DNA from: TMED8 sp038125725 | GTDB taxonomy: Bacteria; Pseudomonadota; Alphaproteobacteria; Rhodospirillales; Casp-alpha2 | Direction: 5' to 3' | DNA length: 64,000 bases | Assembly (NCBI GenBank): GCA_038125725.1 | Contig: JAYPEK010000008.1 | Coordinates: 41,141 to 105,140 of the forward strand | Shown: positions 7,868-17,314 of the stretch, in pieces | Numbering within the stretch: position 1 is the first letter of the stretch | Layout of the letters: the number at the start of each line of letters is the position of its first letter | Translations under genes and position numbers: made by a program | Notes under the pieces: model-generated | What the model saw: the letters and a program-made list of their open reading frames with translations, nothing else | Told to the model about the DNA's origin: nothing | The model's database searches: none

Positions 7868-8422
7868 CTAAGAATATGCCTTGAGCGCAAAAAACGCGTG
7901 CTCGTCGTCGATGTCCATGAAATCGAAAACGATCGTATCGGACGAACGCCTGGCGATTTCGATGAATCCGACGCCGGCCCCCTTGCTGGTGGCTTCCGTG
8001 GGCGCGCGCAGCTTCTCTTTGTAGAGGGTCTTCAACTCTTCGTCGTTCATGTCGCGGATTTCACCCAAACGGGCGTTCAGCCGGTCGACGTCCTCGCTCA
8101 GGATCTTGTTGCCGCAGGAAACGAAAAACCGGTGGTCGTCGATGCCGATATTGATGATGCCGTAACGCAATTCGCCATCCGCGTCGGTGTCGTCCTCGGG
8201 TTCGCGCTCGGCCGAATAGCGGATGACGTTCTGCATCTGCTCGACAAAGATGGCGAAGATGTTGCGCATCGTCGTCTTGTCAGCGGCTTCCAGCACCAGT
8301 TTCTGCTTGAGCGCCTCACCGATGCCGGTGAGAACGGATTCCGTGATGTAGCCGCTGTAGCAGAACACGATGCCCTGCTGACGCAACACATTGCGGAATT
8401 CATACATCTCGCGAGCCAACAT
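7868..8422 (-). CDS. siaB: SiaB-family protein kinase
   Basis: From the ATG at 8422 (AGGGGAAGAG about 9 nt upstream) the protein has 184 residues and begins MLAREMYEFRNVLRQQ. An in-frame upstream extension to 8461 adds 13 atypical residues and is less likely. The sequence has GHKL-like features: MRNIFAIFVEQMQNVIRYS (N-box region) and SKGAGVGFIEIARRS (glycine-rich ATP lid). This matches the SiaB-type kinase that phosphorylates SiaC. It is the first gene of a four-gene minus-strand operon and is separated from msrB upstream by about 165 bp. Confidence 0.83.
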   Translation of the reverse strand: MLAREMYEFRNVLRQQGIVFCYSGYITESVLTGIGEALKQKLVLEAADKTTMRNIFAIFVEQMQNVIRYSAEREPEDDTDADGELRYGIINIGIDDHRFFVSCGNKILSEDVDRLNARLGEIRDMNDEELKTLYKEKLRAPTEATSKGAGVGFIEIARRSSDTIVFDFMDIDDEHAFFALKAYS

Positions 8423-8588
8423 CGGCCGGTCTCTTCCCCTTTGTCGCGCCGGGCCCGTCACGGGAACGGGCCTGTCATCACGGCAGTCCTAACGGCGCTG
8501 CGCTTGTGGCGCAGGAGTGACAATACCGGCTTTTCTCCAAGGCTTCCAACACCTTTTGCCCCGTTTGCGCCGTGCCGGGGCGGGCGGA

Positions 8589-8987
8589 TCAGTCTTCCGG
8601 CGGCAGCAGTTTCAGCGACGCGGAGTTCATGCAGTAGCGCAGACCCGTCGGCTGCGGGCCGTCCGGGAACACATGGCCGAGATGCGAATCACAGCGCGCG
8701 CACAGCACTTCCGTGCGGCGCATGAAGAAGCTCACATCCTCTTCCTCGGCGACGGCATCAGACGCCACCGGTGCAAAGAAGCTGGGCCAGCCGGTGCCGG
8801 AATCGAATTTGGTGTCGGCGTCGAACAACGGATTTCCACAGCAGACACAGACGTAGGTTCCCGGGTCCTTGCAGGCGTTGTAGGTGCCGGTGAACGCACG
8901 CTCGGTGCCTTTGCGGCGGCAGATCTTGTACTGCTCCGGCGTCAATTCGGCTTTCCACTCTTCGTCGGTCTTGCTGATCTTGTCCAT
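8589..8987 (-). CDS. msrB: Peptide-methionine (R)-S-oxide reductase MsrB
   Basis: The protein has 132 residues, the full family length. The catalytic block LRYCMNSASLKL carries the active-site cysteine. Two CxxC pairs (CVCCGNPLF and CARCDSHLGH) bind structural zinc, and GTGWPSFF is the substrate-pocket signature. It reduces methionine-R-sulfoxide in oxidised proteins in the cytoplasm. It is transcribed alone, divergently from cheZ. Confidence 0.96.
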   Translation of the reverse strand: MDKISKTDEEWKAELTPEQYKICRRKGTERAFTGTYNACKDPGTYVCVCCGNPLFDADTKFDSGTGWPSFFAPVASDAVAEEEDVSFFMRRTEVLCARCDSHLGHVFPDGPQPTGLRYCMNSASLKLLPPED

Positions 8988-9122
8988 GGCTCGGGCTCGG
9001 TCCGGTTTTCGATGATCGGGTGTTGATATGGGGCGTTACACACTCTTGCACAAGATCGCGGCTTGCCGCTACCCTGATTGCCGGCGTCGCCGTATGGTCG
9101 GCGGGCAAACGGGGAAACGGCC

Positions 9123-9659
9123 GTGTCGGACCCGCAAAAACAGGCGTTGGAACGCGAGATCGTCGGTCTCTTCAAGAATATCCAGCGCATCAAACAGGAA
9201 CTGGCCTCGATCAAGCATCCCAACGCGGAGCAGGACCTGCTTGGCAGCGCCGCCGACCAGTTGAACGCCATCGCTGGCGAAACGGCGGAGGCCACGCATA
9301 CCATCATGGAAGCGGCAGAGGCCATCGACGCGGTCAATCAGGACCTGCTGCAACAGATCAAGTTCGGCGGCGCCAGGCCCTATTTCCACACCATCGCCGA
9401 GAACGTCTCGCGCATCTACGAGGCCTGCATCTTTCACAACATCACCGGCCAGCGGTTGGCCAAGATCGTGCATACCATCAATGCCATCGAAGGAACGCTG
9501 AATTCGCTGGTGGTCATCGTTGGCGAGGACTCGATTGCCGCGCTGCCCGCCGACACGCGGACCCTCAGTAACGCCACGGACGGTCCGGCGCTGGCCGGGG
9601 AAGGCCTTTCCCAGGACGCCGTCGACAAACTGCTGGACGGCGAAGAGGACGAAACCTAG
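9123..9659 (+). CDS. cheZ: Protein phosphatase CheZ (chemotaxis)
   Basis: The start is taken as GTG at 9123, preceded by GGGGAAAC; a longer in-frame ATG at 9078 lacks such a site. The product is about 178 residues. It has the long CheZ helices with ATHTIMEAAEAID and the catalytic-region signature IFHNITGQRLAKIVHTIN (Asp/Gln motif D/N-x-x-x-Q). The C-terminal LSQDAVDKLLDGE resembles the CheY-binding tail. CheZ dephosphorylates CheY-P. No other chemotaxis genes are adjacent. The stop overlaps the convergent TPP-enzyme gene by 4 bp. Confidence 0.85.
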   Translation: MSDPQKQALEREIVGLFKNIQRIKQELASIKHPNAEQDLLGSAADQLNAIAGETAEATHTIMEAAEAIDAVNQDLLQQIKFGGARPYFHTIAENVSRIYEACIFHNITGQRLAKIVHTINAIEGTLNSLVVIVGEDSIAALPADTRTLSNATDGPALAGEGLSQDAVDKLLDGEEDET

Positions 9660-11272
9660 AAACGCCCGTTGTAGGGCTGGCGTCCGATGGGGCAGGCAAT
9701 CAGCGTGAAGGTATCGGCTTTCAGTGCCGCTTGTACTGCCTCAGTCACGCTATCGCGGTCGTGCGCGGTGACACCCTTGCCGCCCAGCGCTTCGGCCACG
9801 GCGGCGAAATCGGTACCCTGGAAATCGACGCCCAGGTTGGGCAATTGATCGTAGCGCTGCTTCAACTCGATCAGCGCCAACTGCTCATCGACGAAGACCA
9901 CCACCGGCACGCCGAGTTTCAGATCGCGCGCCGTCGCCAGTTCGCCCAGGATCATTTCGATCCCGGCGTCGCCGGTGAAGGCGACCACCGGCACGTCCGG
10001 TTGGGCGAGTTTGTGCCCCATTGCGAGCGGCAGCGCCACGCCCATGGTGCAAAGCCCGTTCGACTGCAGCACCTGGCGCGGCCGGTAGGCACGCCATTGC
10101 TGGTTGATCAGGATCCGGTGCGCGCCGGTATCGACGGTGACGACGGCGTTCCGTGGCAGCGCGGCGCGGACCGCGTCGATCACCGCCGCCGGGCCCCAGG
10201 CCTCGTCGGTGGGGAAGGCGTCTGCCAATTGTGCCTGGGTCTTCCGTGGTTCGCCATCGGGCCAGACAGCCGGCGCGGTGACGCCTTCGGTCAGAGCCGC
10301 CAGCGTCGCGCCAACGTCGCCGACAAAGGCGTGCGTCGCCTGGTGCACATAGTGGGTGTTGACCTCGGCGCTGACATCAATGACCTGGGGGCCATCGTTG
10401 CCGATGGCCCAGGGCTCGATCCAGTCGTTGCGCATCTCGATGGGATCGTAGCCGGCAAGCACCAGCACGTCGGCGGAGTCGATCAAAGGCTTCAGGATGC
10501 CGAAGCCCTTGGGCGAGAGCCCGTGCCCGCCCAGCGACAGCGGATCGTCTTCGGGGAAAATGCCCTTGGTCTTGTAGGTGGTGATCACCGGCATGGAGAA
10601 ATGATGCGCCATGCGCGCCAGTTCCGCGTCGGCGCCGTGGTGCTGTACGTCCAGGCCGGCGATGATCAGCGGCCGCTCGGCGCCGGCCAGTAGCGCGCGC
10701 GCCGCGTCCAGGTCGGGACCGGACGCCGGCGCCATGCGGGCCGGCACCGCCGCCGGCGTCATCGCCGGGCGGTCGACCGCCGTCTGGGCGACGGTAATCG
10801 GGATGTCCAGGTGCACCCGGCCCGGCCGGCCGGTGGTGGCGATGGTGATGGCCTTGTCGATGATGACGTCGACGGTCTCTGCCTGCACCACCATGGAGGC
10901 CTTGGTGCAGGGCGCGAGGATCGCGGTGTGATCGAACACCTGATGGGTGAAATGGTGTGCCTCGGCGGCGTCGACGCAGCCGGTCAGGAAGATCAGCGGC
11001 ACCTGGTCCTGCCAGGCGTTGACGACGGTGTTGACGGCGTTGACCACGCCGGGACCGACGGTGGCCAGCAGGATACCCGGCGCGCCATCGGCGTGGTGGG
11101 TGCCCTCGGCCATGAAGCCGCCGTTGTTCTCGTGCTTGACCAGGTGGAAGTCGATGCCCGCGTCCTTCAGCGCGTTCATCATGGCCAGCACTTCGCCGCC
11201 CGGGATGCCGAACGCATGGCGGCAGCCCGCCGTATAGAGGCGTTGCGCAATAATGTCGGCGGCAATGGTCAT
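9656..11272 (-). CDS. Thiamine pyrophosphate enzyme, acetolactate synthase-like
   Basis: The 538-residue protein has the three-domain architecture of TPP-dependent decarboxylases. The N-terminal pyrimidine-binding domain carries the catalytic glutamate (VKHENNGGFMAEG). A central cofactor-like domain follows, and the C-terminal pyrophosphate-binding domain carries GDAGIEMILGELATA. It is IlvB/oxalyl-CoA/benzoylformate decarboxylase-like, but no small regulatory subunit gene is nearby, which argues against a classical acetolactate synthase. Its start overlaps the stop of the upstream AhpD-like gene (ATGA), so the two form an operon. The substrate is unknown. Confidence 0.8.
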   Translation of the reverse strand: MTIAADIIAQRLYTAGCRHAFGIPGGEVLAMMNALKDAGIDFHLVKHENNGGFMAEGTHHADGAPGILLATVGPGVVNAVNTVVNAWQDQVPLIFLTGCVDAAEAHHFTHQVFDHTAILAPCTKASMVVQAETVDVIIDKAITIATTGRPGRVHLDIPITVAQTAVDRPAMTPAAVPARMAPASGPDLDAARALLAGAERPLIIAGLDVQHHGADAELARMAHHFSMPVITTYKTKGIFPEDDPLSLGGHGLSPKGFGILKPLIDSADVLVLAGYDPIEMRNDWIEPWAIGNDGPQVIDVSAEVNTHYVHQATHAFVGDVGATLAALTEGVTAPAVWPDGEPRKTQAQLADAFPTDEAWGPAAVIDAVRAALPRNAVVTVDTGAHRILINQQWRAYRPRQVLQSNGLCTMGVALPLAMGHKLAQPDVPVVAFTGDAGIEMILGELATARDLKLGVPVVVFVDEQLALIELKQRYDQLPNLGVDFQGTDFAAVAEALGGKGVTAHDRDSVTEAVQAALKADTFTLIACPIGRQPYNGRF

Positions 11273-11847
11273 TTGGACGTCCTGCCCATCATGTAGAACT
11301 CATCGTTGGGGCGCATGGAGGACATGTTGGCCAAGCGGTTGCTCAGGCCGAAGAAGGCGGAAATGGCGCCGATATCCCAGATCTCGTCGTCGTCGAAACC
11401 GTGCGCGCGCAAGGCCTCGAAATCGGCGTCCTCGATCTCGTGGGCGTTGTGGGAAACCTTCATGGCGTAATCCAGCATCGCCTTCTGCCTGGGCGTGATA
11501 TCGGCCTTGCGGTAATTGACCGCGACCTGGTCGGCGATCAGCGGGTTCTTGGCGCGGATGCGCAGGATAGCGCCGTGGGCGACGACGCAGTACTGGCAGA
11601 AATTGGCGTTCGAGGTGGCGACGACGATCATCTCGCGCTCGGCCTCGGTCAGGCCTTCGTTCTTCTCCATCAGGGCGTCGTGGTAGGCGAAGAAGGCGCG
11701 GCATTCGTCCGGGCGGTGGGCGAGGGCCAGGAACACATTGGGCACGAACCCGGCCTTTTCCTGCACGGCGAGGATTTTCTCGCGGATGTCTTCGGGAATG
11801 TCGTTGATGTCCGGTACGGGGAACCGGCTGATCGGTTGCTCGCTCAT
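11269..11847 (-). CDS. AhpD/carboxymuconolactone decarboxylase-like peroxidase-related protein
   Basis: The 192-residue protein contains EREMIVVATSNANFCQYCVVAHGAIL. Its CxxC followed by H three residues later, preceded by a glutamate, is the AhpD-type redox motif. FDDDEIWDIGAISAFFGLSNRLAN matches the C-terminal half of the 'uncharacterised peroxidase-related enzyme' group. It probably acts as a thiol-dependent alkylhydroperoxidase or disulfide reductase. It is the first gene of a two-gene operon with the TPP enzyme (4-bp overlap). Confidence 0.83.
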   Translation of the reverse strand: MSEQPISRFPVPDINDIPEDIREKILAVQEKAGFVPNVFLALAHRPDECRAFFAYHDALMEKNEGLTEAEREMIVVATSNANFCQYCVVAHGAILRIRAKNPLIADQVAVNYRKADITPRQKAMLDYAMKVSHNAHEIEDADFEALRAHGFDDDEIWDIGAISAFFGLSNRLANMSSMRPNDEFYMMGRTSK

Positions 11848-12007
11848 CTTGCCACCTCGGGTCTCTATTCGCTGGGTGCGGCCGGGTCGACGACCATGGG
11901 CCCACCTTCCGCGATGCGGCCCGGTTGCGCAATACCCAAGGCCCCCTCTTGACCCGATGAATCCGGCCTCTCAAGATGGCGGCGCATGAATTCGGGAGGG
12001 GACGCCC

Positions 12008-14434
12008 ATGGCAAAAGCGGTCGCAAACAAGAAAGCCGGCGTGAAACCGCCTAGCGAGCTGAAGGCAAGTGAGGTAGGGTTCCCCGAATTCGCCGTCGGT
12101 CGCGACCCTGACGCGTTCTCGGTCTTCGATCTCTCCAGCCATACCCGCGCGCGCGAGGCGCTGGAATTCGCGCTCGACATCAACGGTCACGGCTTCAACA
12201 CGTTCGTGCTGGGCGAATCGCGTGCCGGGCGCCTAACCGAGACGCTCACCTTCCTCGACGCCTTCGTCGCCAAGCGGCCGGCGCCGGACGATTGGGTCTA
12301 TCTCAACAATTTCCGCCGCCCGAACGAGCCCAAGCCCTACCGCCTGCCGCCGGGCCATGCGGTGCGCCTGGCCAAGGACATGGAAAAGCTGGTGCAGAAG
12401 GTGCGCGACGCGCTTTCCAAGGCCTTCACCAGCGACGACTACAAGGCGCAGATCAAGGCGCACGGCGAGGAGATCAACCAGCAGGTCAACAACCTGTTCC
12501 AGGCGCTGCGGCGCGAGGCGGAGGCCTACGGCCTCAATCTCATCAGCCTGCCCGATGGCCGGCTCACGGTGGCGCCCGTGAAAGCCACCGCAATTGGCGA
12601 TCTGAGCGGCGAGATCAACACCGGCGCCGGCGCCATGGCGGCCAGTCCCGCCGTTGACGCCGCGCAGACGAAAATCCGCCAGCACCTGAATGACCGGCTG
12701 GTGGAGGTCTCCACCGTTGCCGGCCAGAAACAGGCGGAGTTCGAGGCCTGGGTCTCCGAGATCGACCGTTCCATCGCCGATACCGCCATCGCCGGCCTGG
12801 TCCAGAACGTGGCCCGCACCTACGACGGCGTCGACGGCATCGGCGAGTGGTTCGAGGCCATGCACGAAGATGTCCTCGACAACCTGCTTTTGTTCCGCGC
12901 CGAACAGGTGGAGGGCGAGATGAGCATCGGCGGCGCCTCGCAGCGCTATGATGTCAACGTCATCGCCGACCACTCGGAATCGGCCCATCCCCAAGTGGTG
13001 CTGGAATCCAACCCGTCCTATGAGAACCTGTTTGGGCGCATCGAATACCGGCGCTTCCAGGGCGGGCTTTTCACCGACTTCACCCTGGTCCGCGCCGGTG
13101 CGCTGCACCGGGCCAACGGCGGCATCCTGGTGCTGCGCGCCGAGGAGCTGGCCATGAACCCGCTCAGTTGGGCGTTCCTCAAGGGCGCGCTCAGGGACGA
13201 GGCGATCCGTATCGAGGAACTGGGCCGCGAGGGCGCCGTGGCGGTGGCCGGCGCGCCCAAGCCGGAACCGATCCCGCTCGATCTCAATGTCGTGCTGATC
13301 GGCTCGCCGGAAGCTTATTACGCGTTCTTCTCCATCGATTCCGAATACCGCACGCACTTCAAGGTGAAGGCCGACATCGATCCCGACATGGCGTCCAACG
13401 CCGCCAACCGGCGCATTTACGCCGGCCTGATCCGGCGCATGGCCGAGCGCGCCACGCCGGGCGGCATCGAGGACGACGCCATCGCCTGCCTGCTCGGCTA
13501 TGCCAGCCGTCTGGCCGAGGACCGCCGGCGCCTGACGGCGCGCTACGAGCTGCTGGACGACGTTATCCGCGAAGCGGTGGCGCTGGAGGGCCGGCGCCAG
13601 GGCGACACGATCTCGCGCGCCTGCCTGATGGGGGCGCTGGAATCGCGCACGCACCGGAACGCACGCATCGAAGACCGCATGCACGAGGCCATCGCCGACG
13701 ACACCATCATGATCACCACGAAGGGCAAGGCGGTCGGGCAGATCAATGCGCTGGTGGTGCGCGACCTGGGAGACCACGTGTTTGGTGCGCCGGTGCGGGT
13801 AACGGCAAGGGCGTCGGTCGGCCATTTGGGCGCCATCAACATCGAGCGCCAGGTGGCGCTGGGCGGACCGATCCAGCAGAAGGGGATGCTGGTGTTGCAA
13901 GGTTATCTCGCCGGCACCTTCGCGCGCACCATGCCGATCTCCTTCGATTGCTCGGTCACCTTCGAGCAGAGCTACGGCGGCGTCGAGGGCGATTCGGCCT
14001 CATTGGCGGAACTGGTGGCCATCCTATCGGCCCTGGCCGGCGTGCCGCTGCGCCAGGACCTGGCGATCACCGGATCGGTCAACCAGCACGGCGAGGCGCA
14101 GGCCATCGGCGGCGTGCTCTACAAGGCGGAGGGGTTCCATCGCGCCTGCCGCGATGCCGGCAAGCTGACCGGGACCCAGGGCGTGGTGCTGCCCCGCATC
14201 AACGTCCGCAATCTCATCCTCGAGGCCGACGTGGCGGCGGATGTGGACGCCGGGCGCTTCCATCTCTATCCCATCGATACGGTGGAGCAGGCGGTGGAAT
14301 TGTTCACCGGCGTGCCCGCCGGCAAGCCCGACCGCAAGGGGCACTTCCCGGCCGACAGCGTCTTCGGCCGCGCCATGGCGACCCTGAGCGAGTTCGACGC
14401 CATCATCACCCAGCGCAAACGCGACGGCGATTGA
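12008..14434 (+). CDS. Lon-family (LonB/YcbZ-like) ATP-dependent protease
   Basis: The protein has 808 residues. The C-terminal S16 peptidase domain holds the catalytic serine in VEGDSASLAELVAIL and the lysine in GGVLYKAEGFH. The N-terminal AAA region has LEFALDINGHGFNTFVLGE and a P-loop GESRAGRLT in which the canonical lysine is arginine. ALHRANGGILVLRAEEL is the usual Walker-B/sensor segment of this LonB-like group. It should degrade specific cytoplasmic proteins. It is transcribed alone from a promoter region of about 160 bp. Confidence 0.88.
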   Translation: MAKAVANKKAGVKPPSELKASEVGFPEFAVGRDPDAFSVFDLSSHTRAREALEFALDINGHGFNTFVLGESRAGRLTETLTFLDAFVAKRPAPDDWVYLNNFRRPNEPKPYRLPPGHAVRLAKDMEKLVQKVRDALSKAFTSDDYKAQIKAHGEEINQQVNNLFQALRREAEAYGLNLISLPDGRLTVAPVKATAIGDLSGEINTGAGAMAASPAVDAAQTKIRQHLNDRLVEVSTVAGQKQAEFEAWVSEIDRSIADTAIAGLVQNVARTYDGVDGIGEWFEAMHEDVLDNLLLFRAEQVEGEMSIGGASQRYDVNVIADHSESAHPQVVLESNPSYENLFGRIEYRRFQGGLFTDFTLVRAGALHRANGGILVLRAEELAMNPLSWAFLKGALRDEAIRIEELGREGAVAVAGAPKPEPIPLDLNVVLIGSPEAYYAFFSIDSEYRTHFKVKADIDPDMASNAANRRIYAGLIRRMAERATPGGIEDDAIACLLGYASRLAEDRRRLTARYELLDDVIREAVALEGRRQGDTISRACLMGALESRTHRNARIEDRMHEAIADDTIMITTKGKAVGQINALVVRDLGDHVFGAPVRVTARASVGHLGAINIERQVALGGPIQQKGMLVLQGYLAGTFARTMPISFDCSVTFEQSYGGVEGDSASLAELVAILSALAGVPLRQDLAITGSVNQHGEAQAIGGVLYKAEGFHRACRDAGKLTGTQGVVLPRINVRNLILEADVAADVDAGRFHLYPIDTVEQAVELFTGVPAGKPDRKGHFPADSVFGRAMATLSEFDAIITQRKRDGD

Positions 14435-14441
14435 TACGGCC

Positions 14442-16592
14442 TTAGGTGTTGGCGCCGATTTGGCTGAGGAAGTCATCCACCGCGGCGACGGCTTCGGCGC
14501 TCGGTTCGGGGGCTTCCACGAGTTCCGCCATTCCATCGGCGGTGCTCTCGTCGATGCTGTGGATTTCCTCGTCCATGGCCCGGTTGATCGCCGTCATCAG
14601 GGCGACCAGATTGATCGGTTTGGTGACGACCTCGTTCATACCCACTTCGAAGTAGTGCTTGATACGCTCGTCGATGGCGTCGGCGGTGACCGCGACAATT
14701 GGAATTGCGCCCTTTGCGCCGTCCATGGCGCGGATACGAAAGGTCGCTTCCGTGCCGCTCATTTCCGGCATGCGGATGTCGCAGAGGATGATGTCGTAGT
14801 CCCCGCGTTCGTGCATCTCGATCGCTTCGCGGCCGTTGTTGGCGAACTCATGGGTATGCCCGAGCGAAGAGACGAAGTTGCCGATGATCTGCTGGTTCGA
14901 CGGGTTGTCTTCGGCGACGAGGACATGCAGTGGGCGTGACGAAGCGGCGGCCTTGACGGCGCGATCGGTTTCCAGTTCTTGCTCCCGCACCTCGCCGGTG
15001 GCTTCCATAGAGGGGACGGAGAACCAGAAAGTGCTGCCGACCCCGTGTTCGCTCTCGACCCCGATCTCGCCGCCCATCGAATTGACCAGCCGCCGGCAAA
15101 TCGCCAGGCCCAGGCCGGTGCCCTCGAAACGGCGTGAAATGCTCGCATCGGCCTGGGTGAAATCGGAAAACAGCCGCTCGATGACGTTGGGCTCGATGCC
15201 GATGCCGGTATCGCCCACCGCGACCTTGAACATCGGCTGCTCGGCGTTCCCGCAGCGGCTGCACTCGATGGTGACCGATCCGCTTTCGGTGAACTTCATG
15301 GCGTTGCCGACCAGATTGGTGAGGACCTGGCGGATGCGGGTCGGGTCGCCATTGACGGCGGTCGGAAAATCGTCGCTGAAGGAAATGCCGAGTTCGATGT
15401 CCTTGGCGCGGTCGTCGTCGCGTTTTTCCTTGAGCATGGCGACGGCATTCTGCAACAGCGACGGCAGGTGGAAGTCGATACGTTCGACCTCCATCTTTCC
15501 GGCCTCCAGCTTGGAGATGTCGAGGATATCGTTGATCAGCCGCAACAGGTTGCGCGTGGCCTCCTTGATCCGGAACACCTTATCGCGGCTTTCCGGCGCC
15601 AGCTCGTCGGTGAGCAGAAAATCGGAGAATCCCATGATCGCCGTCATCGGCGTGCGAATCTCATGGCTCATGGAGGCGAGGAACTCGGACTTGGCCTGGT
15701 TGGCGGCCTCGGCCGCGACCAGGGCTTCGGCCAGTTCGTCGGATTGCTGGCGCAGCTCCCGTTCGGCGGCATTTCGGCTTTCGGAATGTTCGCGCACGGA
15801 ATCGAGGAAGGCGTTACCCGCGCCGGCGAGTTCCTCGATGACGGAATCGGTGTTCGTGATGCCCGACGTCAGGCGTTCGCTTCCCGGGTCCTTCGGGTCG
15901 ATTCGGCGGGAACCCTCGACCAGCCGGCGCAGCGGGCGCAGCAACTGGAACTGCGTAAACCAGATCGTAAACAGGGTCAGCCCGGCGAGCAGCACCGTGA
16001 ACAGCAATCCGGACGTCTTCGACAGCGATATGATCTCGTCGACGGTGGAGCTCACCACATCGGCATTGGCGCGGTGTGCCTTGGTGACGATTTCATCCAA
16101 TGTTGCCAGCGCTTCGCGGGTCGGCTGGGAATCGATCTTCAGCGCCCTGTCGATTTCGGTGGCGCCCTGGCCGGCGTCGGCCATGGTCTCCGCTTCGGCG
16201 ATCAATCCCTGGTATCGCCGGGCGGTGTCGACCAGGGTGCGGAAGCTCGCGTCCTCCCGTGCCGTCAGCCCGAGCGACCGGTAGGCGGTCAGGGCGATCG
16301 ATAACTGCAGCAAATTCTCGTTGACGGAAACCGCGGACAGGCGGTCGCGCCGCAATACGAAATTATTGAAGTCGTGGATCACGCCGCCGAAACCCATCAG
16401 CCCCCTGATCTGGCTCAGCAGCAATGCCTTTTGCGCGGCGACCCTTTCGAATTCCGTCCAGGTCGTGCGGACGCTCTGCACGTTGCGCACGGCGATGACG
16501 GAAAAGCCGGCCGCCGTCAGCAGCGCCAGGATCAGGCCGAGCGAGACCAGCCAGCCGAAGGCGGAGATGCGGCGCGCCGGCAGCAGTTTCAC
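14442..16592 (-). CDS. Hybrid sensor histidine kinase with C-terminal receiver
   Basis: The 716-residue protein has membrane segments at about 12-36 and 195-213 that bracket a periplasmic helical domain. A HAMP-like linker follows, then the HisKA box with H310 (ASMSHEIRTPMTAIMGF), a HATPase domain (NLVGNAMKFTESG; VGDTGIGIE; GTGLGLAICRRL) and a C-terminal receiver (YDIILCDIRMPEMSG). The periplasmic GVIHDFNNFVLRR segment recurs in alphaproteobacterial membrane sensors, from general recollection. Its gene start overlaps the stop of the secreted-protein gene by 4 bp, so the two are co-transcribed and that protein may feed the sensor. Confidence 0.9.
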   Translation of the reverse strand: MKLLPARRISAFGWLVSLGLILALLTAAGFSVIAVRNVQSVRTTWTEFERVAAQKALLLSQIRGLMGFGGVIHDFNNFVLRRDRLSAVSVNENLLQLSIALTAYRSLGLTAREDASFRTLVDTARRYQGLIAEAETMADAGQGATEIDRALKIDSQPTREALATLDEIVTKAHRANADVVSSTVDEIISLSKTSGLLFTVLLAGLTLFTIWFTQFQLLRPLRRLVEGSRRIDPKDPGSERLTSGITNTDSVIEELAGAGNAFLDSVREHSESRNAAERELRQQSDELAEALVAAEAANQAKSEFLASMSHEIRTPMTAIMGFSDFLLTDELAPESRDKVFRIKEATRNLLRLINDILDISKLEAGKMEVERIDFHLPSLLQNAVAMLKEKRDDDRAKDIELGISFSDDFPTAVNGDPTRIRQVLTNLVGNAMKFTESGSVTIECSRCGNAEQPMFKVAVGDTGIGIEPNVIERLFSDFTQADASISRRFEGTGLGLAICRRLVNSMGGEIGVESEHGVGSTFWFSVPSMEATGEVREQELETDRAVKAAASSRPLHVLVAEDNPSNQQIIGNFVSSLGHTHEFANNGREAIEMHERGDYDIILCDIRMPEMSGTEATFRIRAMDGAKGAIPIVAVTADAIDERIKHYFEVGMNEVVTKPINLVALMTAINRAMDEEIHSIDESTADGMAELVEAPEPSAEAVAAVDDFLSQIGANT

Positions 16593-17194
16593 CCGTTTCC
16601 TCCCGCCGGCTTCGCACGCAAGCCGGTCTTAATAAGGTCGAGGCGACGCTGCGCCAAATCGACCATGCCGAAGACGTCACTGGGCACCTTGCCCGACAGC
16701 GCATGGTCGACATAGAAGCCGCTGATTGGAAGCCGTCCGCCGGTGGCCGTGACGTAGTCCTTGACCATAGCGTTGAGAATTTTCGACGACAGCAGGAAGA
16801 CCTGGCTCGGCGTGGTGCCGCTGGTGGTCTCGGTGCCGGTTTCGATGAGTTGCGCGTAGGCATCGATCCAACTCGGCGTCGGCGGCAAGGCCACAAGATC
16901 GATCGCCGCCGACAGGTCGACCCAGAACGCCGATGCCTTGTTGAACACGTCGCCGGGCCGCATGCCGTTGAATTGCCGTGGCGGCAGTGTCGAGAGCTGC
17001 CGAAGGGTCTCCGGGTTGCGGAGGTCGCGCTCGGCACGTGCCAGCAGCGCCTTGTTGATGTTGATCCACAATCCGTAGACGTTTTTCGGCGTCAGGCCCA
17101 ATTCGATCGCCGACGATTTGGCGGGCGCAAGCAGGATGCTGCCGCACAGAACGACGATCAACGCCCACGAAAAGCGCTTCGAAATGGGTCGCAA
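16589..17194 (-). CDS. Secreted/periplasmic protein of unknown function, operon partner of hybrid kinase
   Basis: The best start is TTG at 17194 with GGAGG 8 nt upstream. It yields 201 residues beginning MRPISKRFSWALIVVLCG, a clear signal peptide ending near AKSSA. A longer in-frame start would bury this signal. The mature protein (IELGLTPKNVYGLWININ...) is not recognised. It overlaps the hybrid kinase gene by 4 bp (ATGA), suggesting that it is a periplasmic partner or ligand-binding accessory of that sensor. This role is inferred from context only. Confidence 0.6.
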   Translation of the reverse strand: MRPISKRFSWALIVVLCGSILLAPAKSSAIELGLTPKNVYGLWININKALLARAERDLRNPETLRQLSTLPPRQFNGMRPGDVFNKASAFWVDLSAAIDLVALPPTPSWIDAYAQLIETGTETTSGTTPSQVFLLSSKILNAMVKDYVTATGGRLPISGFYVDHALSGKVPSDVFGMVDLAQRRLDLIKTGLRAKPAGGNG

Positions 17195-17314
17195 AGGCTT
17201 GACCTCCGTCAATCGGGTGTCGAACCGGCCAACCATCCCACACCTGGTGGGGGCGGACAACTCCGCCTTGGCTGCGGGCAGTGGGCAGCGGGCAGGGCGT
17301 CGCCGAAGCCTCGC

